Shown here: positions 36,590 through 44,660 of the stretch, one piece after another
Layout: the number at the start of each line of letters is the position of its first letter
How positions within the stretch are numbered: the stretch's first letter is position 1
Source: Dysgonamonadaceae bacterium
GTDB lineage: Bacteria; Bacteroidota; Bacteroidia; Bacteroidales; Dysgonomonadaceae
Direction: 5' to 3'
NCBI GenBank assembly: GCA_031254645.1
Contig: JAIRUA010000006.1
Coordinates: 1-64,000, forward strand
DNA length: 64,000 nucleotides
Notes under the pieces: model-generated
Database searches by the model: none
Told to the model about the DNA's origin: nothing
The model's input: only the letters and a program-made list of their open reading frames with translations
Made by a program: the position numbers and the translations under genes

Positions 36590-37951
36590 TCACAACCGTC
36601 TCACACACTCTTTAAACCGGTCGCCTCTATCTTCGTAGTTTTTAAACAAATCGAAACTTGCACAGCAGGGTGAAAGTAGTACGGTGTCACCTTTTTCTGC
36701 CAGTTGGTAGGCGAAATTAACGGCTTCTTGCATCGATGATGCATCTCTGATGGTGTCGATTTTTCCATTGAAAAAAGAGTGCAACCTGCTGTTATCTTTT
36801 CCAAGAAAAATCAATGCGCGCGCTTTTGAAAGCACAAGGTCTTCGATTTCCGTATAATCGTTTCCTTTATCTGTTCCACCAAGAATTAACACTGTTTTTC
36901 CGGGCATACTTTGCAGGGCGTACCAACAAGAATTGACGTTCGTAGCTTTGGAATCGTTGATATATTGCACACCACGCACGGCTGCCACTTTTTCGAGCCG
37001 ATGCGGTACACCTTTGAAATCGGAAAGTGCTTGACGAAGGTTTTCATCGTTAATATCCAGTAGCTTAGCTACGATTCCTGATGCCAACGAGTTATACAAA
37101 TTGTGCATTCCTTCGAGCGCGAGCAGTTCTAATTCCATATCGAAAGTGTGTTCTTTCGTTTGAATATACAGTTTTCCATTGTCGGTGTAAGCGACACTGT
37201 TATTGTGCTTTATTTCACCAAACGGATATAGCGTAACTTCCGGTTTTAGTTTTTTGATTTCTTTGGTTACAATTGGGTCATCAATCCAATAAATGAAAGC
37301 ATCGTTGATTTTTTGATTACGAATGATACGCATTTTTGCATCAACGTAATTTTGCATATTATAATCGTACCGGTCGAGATGATCGGGTGTAATATTCAGT
37401 AATACAGCAATATCAGCTTTGAAATCATATACGCCGTCTAATTGAAAACTACTCAACTCAAGCACGTAATAATCGAAATTTTCTTCCGCTACTTGACGCG
37501 CGAAACTTTTTCCGATATTTCCACCCAAACTTACGTTTAATCCTGCCGATTTCAAAATATGATAAATCAAACTTGTAACGGTAGTTTTCCCGTTACTGCC
37601 TGTGATACAAATCATTTTCGCATCGGTATATCGTCCGGCAAATTCGATTTCGGAAATTATTGGAATCTCTTTTGCGATTGCTTTTTGTATCAATGGTATG
37701 GTGGAGGGAATGCCGGGACTTTTGATGATTTCATAGCCCCCTAAATCCCCTTCAAGGGGGACTTGTTCAATGATTTCCTTTACCTTATCGTGCGTCCCTT
37801 CTTCAAATTCGATGTTATATTCCTGTAACGTTTTCCGATGTTCATCTGTCAATGTTCCGCTATCGGAAAGAAACACATCAGATCCTTTTTGCTGTGCGAG
37901 AATGGCAGAGCCAACGCCGCTTTCACCGCCGCCTAATATAATAAACCTCAT
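36590..37951 (-). CDS. murD: UDP-N-acetylmuramoylalanine--D-glutamate ligase MurD
   Basis: 453 residues, normal length. It adds D-Glu to UDP-MurNAc-L-Ala in the cytosol. The N-terminal domain binds the UMP part (GGGESGVGSAILA near 8). The ATP loop is ITGSNGKTTVTSL near 115, the central motif is LNITPDHLDRYDYNMQNYVDAK near 195, and the C-terminal domain has YINDSKATNV near 320 and LILGGTDKGNDY near 350. Last gene of the visible dcw cluster; a 90-bp gap with an AT-rich palindrome separates it from mraY. Confidence 0.97.
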   Translation of the reverse strand: MRFIILGGGESGVGSAILAQQKGSDVFLSDSGTLTDEHRKTLQEYNIEFEEGTHDKVKEIIEQVPLEGDLGGYEIIKSPGIPSTIPLIQKAIAKEIPIISEIEFAGRYTDAKMICITGSNGKTTVTSLIYHILKSAGLNVSLGGNIGKSFARQVAEENFDYYVLELSSFQLDGVYDFKADIAVLLNITPDHLDRYDYNMQNYVDAKMRIIRNQKINDAFIYWIDDPIVTKEIKKLKPEVTLYPFGEIKHNNSVAYTDNGKLYIQTKEHTFDMELELLALEGMHNLYNSLASGIVAKLLDINDENLRQALSDFKGVPHRLEKVAAVRGVQYINDSKATNVNSCWYALQSMPGKTVLILGGTDKGNDYTEIEDLVLSKARALIFLGKDNSRLHSFFNGKIDTIRDASSMQEAVNFAYQLAEKGDTVLLSPCCASFDLFKNYEDRGDRFKECVRRL

Positions 37952-37952
37952 T

Positions 37953-38033
37953 GTTTAAAAATTTAAGGTTTAAGATTTAAGGATAGAAATTCAAGGATTT
38001 GCAACCTTAAACTTTAAACTTTAAACCTTAAAC
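37953..38033. repeat. AT-rich inverted repeat between mraY and murD
   Basis: GTTTAAAAATTTAAGGTTTA (from 37953) and the following TTTAAGG are matched by CCTTAAACTTTAAACTTTAA (from 38005) through AACCTTAAAC at 38033, with a few mismatches. It fills nearly the whole gap within the cluster, so murD transcription may be partly separated from mraY. Confidence 0.65.
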
Positions 38034-38041
38034 AGATTTAT

Positions 38042-39304
38042 CTATCGCATTTTGAGTGTCGCCACTGCCAAAACCGCCAAAATAATCGCTACCAACCAAA
38101 ATCGACTTACAAGTTTTGGTTCGGTTATCGGCACATACGGGCGTTGAATAATCGCATCAATACTTCCGTCGCCCGGTTTCTGATAATGATGATGCAGTGG
38201 GGTCATTTTGAAAATGCGTCGTCCGATACCGTATCTCTTCTTTGTATATTTGAAATAAAGTACTTGCATCATTACCGAAAGCGCTTGTACAAAGAAGATT
38301 CCGCACAAAACGGGCAACAATAGTTCTTTACGAACCAGCACAGCAAACACGCCAATAATTCCGCCAAGTGTGAGACTGCCCGTATCACCCATAAACACCT
38401 GCGCGGGATAGGCATTGTACCACAAAAAACCGATGGTTGCGCCCACAAATGCCGCTGCAAATACCAACAATTCATCGCCGCCGGGAATAAACATAATGTT
38501 GAGATACGAGGCAAAATCGACTCGACCGGACACATACGCCAAAACGCCCAATGCCGCTCCGATAATTGCCGATATACCCGACGTCAGTCCATCTAATCCG
38601 TCTGTGAGATTGGCGCTGTTGGAAACGGCTGTAACAATGAAGATTACTGCTAAAATAAAAATGATCCATACTGCTTTGTCGGCAATATCATCGCCCATCC
38701 ACGAAACGAGCCACCGGTAATCAAAATTATTATTTTTGAGAAATGGAATTGTTGTGGTTGTAGCTTTCACATTTTCAGGCTGATGTGTAACCTGTTCAAT
38801 CACGTTATTGACACGTACTTCGGAGTTTTCGCGTACTACGATTTCGGGGCTTAAAAGCATTGTCAGACCCACGATAAGTCCAAGTCCTACTTGTGCAATG
38901 ATTTTGAATCTTCCCTTCAAACCATCTTTATCCTTTTTGAAAACCTTGATATAGTCATCGGCAAAACCAAGTACGCCAAGCCATATTGTGCTCACAATCA
39001 TTAGTATGATGTAAGTGTTTTCCAGTTTTCCGAAAAGAAAGATGGATACCAAAATTGACAAAATGATAATAATTCCGCCCATTGTTGGCGTTCCTTTTTT
39101 GCTGTATTGTCCTTCGAGACCGAGATTGCGAATGGTTTCGCCCACTTGCTTTTTTTGCAGTTTGGCGATGATGTATTTCCCAACAAATATGCCGATTAGC
39201 AGCGAGAAAACCGCTGCCATTGCGGAGCGGAACATTACGTATTGAAACATTCCTGCGCCGGGGAAATTGAGAGAGTTTAGATAGTCGAAAAGATAGTATA
39301 GCAT
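38042..39304 (-). CDS. mraY: Phospho-MurNAc-pentapeptide translocase MraY
   Basis: 420 residues, slightly longer than most MraY because of a loop near residues 155-200 ([22 protein letters not shown]), as usual in Bacteroidota. It makes lipid I in the inner membrane. About ten transmembrane segments. Catalytic motifs: [17 protein letters not shown] near 113 (the D-D-x-x-K), [12 protein letters not shown] near 233, and the HHHYQKPG site near 370. It is 3 bp after murE. Confidence 0.97.
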   Translation of the reverse strand: MLYYLFDYLNSLNFPGAGMFQYVMFRSAMAAVFSLLIGIFVGKYIIAKLQKKQVGETIRNLGLEGQYSKKGTPTMGGIIIILSILVSIFLFGKLENTYIILMIVSTIWLGVLGFADDYIKVFKKDKDGLKGRFKIIAQVGLGLIVGLTMLLSPEIVVRENSEVRVNNVIEQVTHQPENVKATTTTIPFLKNNNFDYRWLVSWMGDDIADKAVWIIFILAVIFIVTAVSNSANLTDGLDGLTSGISAIIGAALGVLAYVSGRVDFASYLNIMFIPGGDELLVFAAAFVGATIGFLWYNAYPAQVFMGDTGSLTLGGIIGVFAVLVRKELLLPVLCGIFFVQALSVMMQVLYFKYTKKRYGIGRRIFKMTPLHHHYQKPGDGSIDAIIQRPYVPITEPKLVSRFWLVAIILAVLAVATLKMR

Positions 39305-39307
39305 TGT

Positions 39308-40762
39308 TTATCCCAAAAATATTTTTTCTACTTCTTCTTTATCATCAAAATGATGCTTAACGCCTTTTACTTCCTGATAATCTTCGTGTCCCTTTCCCGC
39401 AATCAAAATCACATCGCCCGATTTTGCCAATGCACAAGCAGTTTTTATCGCTTCACGTCGATCGGCGATAGAAAGCATTGTTGTTTTTTCTTTGTCGGTA
39501 AGTCCGTCAATCATATCGTTGAGAATATCTTGTGGATCTTCAAAACGAGGATTATCTGACGTGAGAATCAATCTGCTGCTGAGTTTTGCCGCTTCACGCG
39601 CCATAATCGGGCGTTTGGTGCGGTCGCGATTGCCGCCACAACCCACTACTGTGATGATATTTCCATTGTTGTTCAATACTTCGTGAATAGCTTCTAACGA
39701 GTTAACTATTGCATCGGGCGTGTGTGCGTAATCTACAATTGCCGTGAAACCTTTCGGCGAGTGAATGGTTTGAAAGCGTCCGGCAACAGGTTTCAAAACC
39801 GTGAGCGCACGCAACACATCTTCTTCCGACAAGCCGAGAAGAATACTCGCGCCATATACCGCCAAAAGATTATATACATTGAAAACACCGACAAATTGCA
39901 CTGTCAATTCTTTTCCGTTTATCTCAATATCCGTTCCGTCAAAATGCTTTTCAAAAATGCGGGCTTTGAAATCCGCCATATTTTTAACGGAATAGGAATA
40001 TTTTGTCGCTTTGGTGTTTTGCAGCATTACCGCTCCGTTTTTATCATCGATATTCGTTATTGCAAATGCTTCAGTAGGAAGTCCGTCGAAAAACGCTTTC
40101 TTTACATTTCGGTATTCGAGCATATTTTTGTGATAATCAAGGTGATCTTGCGTAAGATTGGTGAAAATTCCGCCCGCAAAATGCAATCCGTGAATACGGT
40201 TTTGATGAATGGCGTGCGAACTCACTTCCATAAACGCATATTCGCAGCCGTCATCGACCATTTTTTTCAATAGTTCGTTCAACTGAATCGGGTAGAGTGT
40301 AGTGTGTGTAGTCGAAAATTCCTCATCGTTCACATAATTAGCTACGGTAGAAAGCAATCCCGCGGGATGGCCCAGTGTGCGAAACATCTTGTATAGTAAT
40401 GTGGCGATGGTCGTTTTTCCGTTCGTTCCGGTAACACCCACCAATTTTAATTTTTCCGAAGGATTTCCAAACCATTTCGCCGCAATTTCTGCTAACGCAA
40501 CCGAACTATTTTCGACTTGAATATAGGTGGTGCGCGAAAAATATTCTTCAATCATCGGCTTGTCGTAAACCACTACGGCAGCGTGTTGTTCAATGGCTTT
40601 GCCAATGTACGAATGTCCGTCGGTACATATTCCTTCTACCGCGATAAACAACGAGCCTTGTTCTACCGTGCGCGAATCGGACGTGATGCTTGTAACTTCG
40701 ATGTCGAGATTGCCGCGAACATCAATTGTTTTTATGTTTGAAATTAATTCTTTTAATTGCAT
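39308..40762 (-). CDS. murE: UDP-N-acetylmuramoyl-tripeptide synthetase MurE
   Basis: 484 residues, standard. It adds the third residue of the peptide stem. Features are the N-terminal uridine-binding domain, the ATP loop [18 protein letters not shown] near 110, [12 protein letters not shown] near 208, and the C-terminal [11 protein letters not shown] near 400, the region that in Gram-negative MurE reads DNPR and marks meso-diaminopimelate specificity. DAP-type peptidoglycan is therefore expected. Confidence 0.97.
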   Translation of the reverse strand: MQLKELISNIKTIDVRGNLDIEVTSITSDSRTVEQGSLFIAVEGICTDGHSYIGKAIEQHAAVVVYDKPMIEEYFSRTTYIQVENSSVALAEIAAKWFGNPSEKLKLVGVTGTNGKTTIATLLYKMFRTLGHPAGLLSTVANYVNDEEFSTTHTTLYPIQLNELLKKMVDDGCEYAFMEVSSHAIHQNRIHGLHFAGGIFTNLTQDHLDYHKNMLEYRNVKKAFFDGLPTEAFAITNIDDKNGAVMLQNTKATKYSYSVKNMADFKARIFEKHFDGTDIEINGKELTVQFVGVFNVYNLLAVYGASILLGLSEEDVLRALTVLKPVAGRFQTIHSPKGFTAIVDYAHTPDAIVNSLEAIHEVLNNNGNIITVVGCGGNRDRTKRPIMAREAAKLSSRLILTSDNPRFEDPQDILNDMIDGLTDKEKTTMLSIADRREAIKTACALAKSGDVILIAGKGHEDYQEVKGVKHHFDDKEEVEKIFLG

Positions 40763-40780
40763 AATTTTCGTTGATTTGTT

Positions 40781-40808
40781 GTAGAGACGTGGCGCACCGC
40801 GTCTCTAC
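40781..40808. repeat. Short palindrome GTAGAGACG...CGTCTCTAC
   Basis: A perfect 9-bp stem (40781-40789 with 40800-40808) between murE and ftsI. A diverged relative is at 50764-50788 downstream of glsA. It is a short GC-rich palindrome of the dispersed intergenic type. Confidence 0.7.
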
Positions 40809-40811
40809 GTG

Positions 40812-43106
40812 TTACCGTAATGTAATGCCGATTGTTGCCCCCCTTGCCAATCTGCTTCCCGGCGATAATGTTTGCGAAATCACTCTTCCCGAGCCATCGA
40901 GATTGACACGTAAGCCCGATTTTTCCAACAAATACAACGCATCGCGCGCACCCATTCCTCGCACATCGGGGATAACACCGGTTTCTACCGCTAACGCTCG
41001 TGGTTGGTGATTACCAACACTATCGCGTTGCATCCTTACCCAATCTGATGCTTCTGCAACATTTCCTACAGGCATTCGCAGAGAAGATAGCAATGCTCTG
41101 TTGTGTTGCCATTTGCCATTTTTTAATCGCGGATCAGTTGCTAAAGTTGTATCTACTCGTACGTGGTCAACCGTAAGCCGGTTTTCGCGCACAAAAATCT
41201 GCTCGGCGATATTCTTGAAAACCATTCCCGAATGTCGCGCTCCCGACGGTATGCCCGACGGATTCCGGATTCCCACAAAAATGGTGTATTCCGGATTATC
41301 GGCTGGGAAATAACCGGCAAATGACACGAAATGTCCCGCGCCGTAACCGCTTCGATTGGCAAGCTGTGCTGTTCCGGTTTTTCCGGCAATATCAAAATAA
41401 GGCGATTTTATCGAAGTTGCCGTGCCGCTTTCTACCACGCCGACCAACATTTCGTGAATCTGCTCCCTTGTCGTTCTTTTTTGGAAAATATTCGGATTGA
41501 CAACACGTGCCGAAAATTCTTTTATCGTTCTGCCATCTCTTGCAATCCGTTGAGCAATAAACGGCTGAATCATTTTTCCGTTGTTGGCGATAGCGTTGTA
41601 AAACATCAACATACGGATAGGAGGGATTTGCGTTTCGTAGCCGTATGACATCACGCCAAGCGACGTGGCATTCGACCAAAATCCATCGCCGGGGCGACGA
41701 ACAAACGCAGAGCCTTCTCTTCCGCGCAATGGAACATCCCAAACGAGCGACGTATCATTCAAACCGATTCTATCGATTCCTGCCACAAATTTTTCGGGGT
41801 TATCACTATACCCTTGCAGCAACATTTTCGCCATTACCACGTTAGATGACATCTCCATTCCACGTTGCAACGTATAGTGACCGCGATTGACGCGCCGCGC
41901 ATCCCAATCGGTTACGGTCAGTCTATTGTTTCGTACCCAAACACCATTGCCCACAAGAAACGAATCGGTCGTCTGCACAACGCCGTCTTCGAGTGCAATC
42001 ATCGCGGCAACGGTTTTGAAGGTAGACCCCGGCTCGTGCATCCACGAAAATGCGTTGGGACTTCCTTCGGCATATATACCCGAACGCACACGATCGAGGT
42101 TTGTAATGGCTCTGATAGCACCTGTTTTCACTTCCATCACAATAGCTGTGCCCGATTCGGCATTGGTTTCAATTAACATATCGCGAAGCGAACGTTCGGC
42201 AATATCTTGGATTCCGGCATCGAGCGTAGTAATAATATCGTATCCGTTTTTTGCCGGTGTTATGATTACATCTCGCCACCTGCCTTGTATTCTTTGGCGG
42301 TCTTTTACGCCGTTTTCACCACGAAGTAATGAATCGAATCTCAATTCCAATCCACTACTGCCCCCTTTTTCGAGGTCGGCAAATACGTTTCCAATCGTGC
42401 GTGAGGCAAGGTTGTTGAAAGGTGTTACACGGGAACTTCTTTCCTGTGCAATTAACCCATTGCGCAGTGTTGATTGATTCAAAGCCGGGCAGGAGCGGAT
42501 TTCTTTTAAATCGGCATAATTAATATCACGACTGATAATTCTTGCACTTCCTCGTGATTTTCGTACATTATTTCCGGCGGCAATTTGTTGTTCTTCTCTT
42601 TCGCGCGTTTGCCAGCCGCCCATCATCAGATTTCTGTATTGTGTGGCTGTTCTGTCCGGAAATTTTCGGGCGAGCGATGCCGAAAGCGCATCTATGTGAT
42701 TCAAGATTGAGTCTTTTACGATTCCGTCAGCCCAAAAATCCATTGTGATGATGTATGACGGCTCGCTTGCGGCGAGTAATCTACCGTCGTGTGTATAAAT
42801 ATTTCCTCGTTTTGGTAAAATGATACGACCCTCTCGCACGGTTTGTCTTCTTCCTTCCCTTCGCCATTCTTCTCTTGTGTCGGACGGAAAAGCAATTTTT
42901 GCTGCCGAAATAAAAATCAATACGGCGAACAGTAACAAAACAACCACTATCGCACCATATTTGCCTAAAATAATGCTTTTATTTTTTTTCATACCATTAT
43001 TTATTTTTTCTTGTTGGTCGTATGGAACTCGCGATAATGATGTTCTTTGGCTTGAACTGATTTTAATGCTCGTTTCATCTTCATCTTCTTCGTCCTCTTC
43101 TTTCAA
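40812..43106 (-). CDS. ftsI: Division-specific class B penicillin-binding protein (FtsI/PBP3) with PASTA domain
   Basis: 764 residues. A transmembrane segment (about residues 48-70: YGAIVVVLLLFAVLIFISAA) precedes the dimerisation domain and the transpeptidase with its three motifs: SxxK in EPGSTFKTVAAM near 358, SxN in EMSSNVVMAKM near 415, and KTG in IAGKTGTAQ near 568. One PASTA domain ends the protein (VIPDVRGMGARDALYLLEKSG). The septal cell-wall synthase. The start at 43106 adds a very acidic N-terminus (MKEEDEEDEDET) and overlaps ftsL by 26 bp; an ATG at 42992 (MKKNKSIILG) is the alternative. Confidence 0.93.
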   Translation of the reverse strand: MKEEDEEDEDETSIKISSSQRTSLSRVPYDQQEKINNGMKKNKSIILGKYGAIVVVLLLFAVLIFISAAKIAFPSDTREEWRREGRRQTVREGRIILPKRGNIYTHDGRLLAASEPSYIITMDFWADGIVKDSILNHIDALSASLARKFPDRTATQYRNLMMGGWQTREREEQQIAAGNNVRKSRGSARIISRDINYADLKEIRSCPALNQSTLRNGLIAQERSSRVTPFNNLASRTIGNVFADLEKGGSSGLELRFDSLLRGENGVKDRQRIQGRWRDVIITPAKNGYDIITTLDAGIQDIAERSLRDMLIETNAESGTAIVMEVKTGAIRAITNLDRVRSGIYAEGSPNAFSWMHEPGSTFKTVAAMIALEDGVVQTTDSFLVGNGVWVRNNRLTVTDWDARRVNRGHYTLQRGMEMSSNVVMAKMLLQGYSDNPEKFVAGIDRIGLNDTSLVWDVPLRGREGSAFVRRPGDGFWSNATSLGVMSYGYETQIPPIRMLMFYNAIANNGKMIQPFIAQRIARDGRTIKEFSARVVNPNIFQKRTTREQIHEMLVGVVESGTATSIKSPYFDIAGKTGTAQLANRSGYGAGHFVSFAGYFPADNPEYTIFVGIRNPSGIPSGARHSGMVFKNIAEQIFVRENRLTVDHVRVDTTLATDPRLKNGKWQHNRALLSSLRMPVGNVAEASDWVRMQRDSVGNHQPRALAVETGVIPDVRGMGARDALYLLEKSGLRVNLDGSGRVISQTLSPGSRLARGATIGITLR

Positions 43107-43428
43107 TGTAAAACACAGGCTCTCTTGTTATTTGAAGGTCAAGCCCCGCTTCGCGTACACGCCGTTCGATTTCTTCTTGTCTGCCCGCCCTTGTCAGTTG
43201 AGATGAAATGGCGAGTGATTCGAGTCTTGCGTCTTGAAGTTCACGATTCAAACGGTCGATGGTTGCCATTTTTTGCAATACGTTGTATCGATAACCGGTA
43301 AAGGTAATCATCAAAACCACGATAGCAATGATAAATGGCATATTCCGATAGAAAAAATTTTCTCGAAGAATATTTCCACCGAAAACGTGGATAAATGATT
43401 TTCGTATATTTTCTAATTTTATCTTCAT
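43081..43428 (-). CDS. FtsL-like division protein
   Basis: 115 residues: a short basic cytoplasmic part, one transmembrane segment (MPFIIAIVVLMITFTGYRY near 30-48) and a heptad-like periplasmic coiled coil (VLQKMATIDRLNRELQDARLESLAISSQLTRAGRQEEIERRVREAGLDL). Size, topology and place between rsmH and ftsI identify the Bacteroidota FtsL-like protein that recruits FtsI. Sequence similarity to E. coli FtsL is low, so the symbol is left out. The gene ends 26 bp inside ftsI. Confidence 0.85.
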   Translation of the reverse strand: MKIKLENIRKSFIHVFGGNILRENFFYRNMPFIIAIVVLMITFTGYRYNVLQKMATIDRLNRELQDARLESLAISSQLTRAGRQEEIERRVREAGLDLQITREPVFYIERRGRRR

Positions 43429-43437
43429 ATTGCTGAT

Positions 43438-44340
43438 TTATAGTTTTCTTGCCACGCGCAATTTTGCACTGCGAGAACGAGGATTCAAGCGTTGTTCTTC
43501 ATCGGAAGGAACAATGACTTTACGATTGACCACTTCAAATGGCGTTTCCAAATTCCCGAAAAAATCTTTCACTGCATTTCCTTCAAAATTGCCGGTTCTA
43601 AAAAAGTTTTTTACCAAACGGTCTTCTAATGAATGATACGAAATTACGCTCAATTGCCCGTCCGGCTTCAACACTTGCAATGCCTGCGTGAGCATATCGG
43701 TCAGCACCGACATTTCGTCGTTTACTTCGATACGAAGCGCTTGAAAAGCCTGTGCCAGAATCTTTTTCTCTTTGTCTTTGTACGCAAACGGTTCGAGAAT
43801 TTGCAACAAATCTTCTATTGTTTTTACTTTCGTTGTTTGTCGAAAAGCGACAACCGCCGAAGCAATACGTCGTGCATTTTTGAGTTCACCGAATCGAAAA
43901 AACATATCCGCAAGCTTCTCTTCCGAATATTCGTTAAGAATGTCTGCCGCTGTTTTTTTTGCGTTGCGATTCATTCGCATATCCAATTCGCCCGAAAAGC
44001 GAAACGAAAATCCACGTTCGGAATCGTCAAAATGATGCGATGATACGCCCAAATCTGCCAATATGCCGTCCACTTCATCGATTTCGTGATAGCGAAGAAA
44101 ATTTTTCAGAAATCGAAAATTGCTTCGCACGAAAATAAATCGTGGGTCATCAATCACGTTCTTTATCGCATCTTCATCTTGGTCAAAGGCAATGAGTTTA
44201 CCTTTTTCACCCAAATGAGAGAGGATTTCTTTCGAATGTCCGCCGCCGCCAAAAGTTACATCTACGTACACGCCGTCGGGGCGAATATTAAGTCCGGCAA
44301 CACTTTCGTGGAGTAGGGCGGGGGTATGATATATTGTCAT
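43438..44340 (-). CDS. rsmH: 16S rRNA m4C1402 methyltransferase RsmH (MraW)
   Basis: 300 residues. MTIYHTPALLHESVAGLNI..DGVYVDVTFGGGGHSKEIL is diagnostic; the SAM motif is DVTFGGGGHS, and ADLGVSSHHFDDSERGFSFR near 95 is the family signature. It methylates the ribosomal decoding centre and heads the dcw cluster. mraZ, which normally precedes it, is not found; instead there is a 320-bp gap. Confidence 0.97.
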   Translation of the reverse strand: MTIYHTPALLHESVAGLNIRPDGVYVDVTFGGGGHSKEILSHLGEKGKLIAFDQDEDAIKNVIDDPRFIFVRSNFRFLKNFLRYHEIDEVDGILADLGVSSHHFDDSERGFSFRFSGELDMRMNRNAKKTAADILNEYSEEKLADMFFRFGELKNARRIASAVVAFRQTTKVKTIEDLLQILEPFAYKDKEKKILAQAFQALRIEVNDEMSVLTDMLTQALQVLKPDGQLSVISYHSLEDRLVKNFFRTGNFEGNAVKDFFGNLETPFEVVNRKVIVPSDEEQRLNPRSRSAKLRVARKL

Positions 44341-44566
44341 TTTTGAACTGTCTTTTTGCGCGAAAGCACGAACGCACGAAGGCGCGAAAGTGCAAGTTCA
44401 CTGTATAATTTTACTCTAATTTATGCCTTTTGCCTGTTTGTGCTTTTACGCCTTCGCATGTTCGCGCTTGACATTTTCTGCGAAAATACAAAAAACTATT
44501 CGCCATATTGCACTTTGTCGCGTTATTTTTTCAAAAAAGTTATCAACAGGCATTCTGTTATTCGAG

Positions 44567-44604
44567 AAAAAGGGACTATCGCAAAAATGCGATAATCCCT
44601 TTTT
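44567..44604. terminator. Hairpin with A-tract and T-tract, possible bidirectional terminator
   Basis: AAAAAGGGACTATCGCA (44567-44583) pairs with TGCGATAATCCCTTTTT (44588-44604) with one mismatch. The flanking A and T runs make it suited to stopping transcription in both directions. Confidence 0.75.
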
Positions 44605-44611
44605 CAAATTT

Positions 44612-44647
44612 AGAGCCTGTTTGGTTATACTAAAATCAGCAGGCTCT
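44612..44647 (-). terminator. Terminator of the TonB receptor gene
   Basis: AGAGCCTG (44612-44619) pairs perfectly with CAGGCTCT (44640-44647); on the minus strand it comes 14 bp after the stop codon and is followed by AAAT...T-rich sequence. Confidence 0.6.
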
Positions 44648-44660
44648 TAGCTTCTTCCTG

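Larger units (their letters stand above)
44341..44660. other. 320-bp gap with one long imperfect palindrome and two terminators
   Basis: From right to left it holds the terminator of the TonB receptor gene (44612-44647), a second hairpin (44567-44604), and a long imperfect inverted repeat upstream of rsmH (44358-44395 against 44437-44469, GCGCGAAAGCACGAACGC matched by GCATGTTCGCGCTT). No gene is visible, and in particular no mraZ. Confidence 0.6.

Noticed and set aside
40812..43106. Ser/Thr-kinase or other PASTA protein
   Set aside because: STFK, SSN and KTGT motifs and cluster position show a class B penicillin-binding protein.
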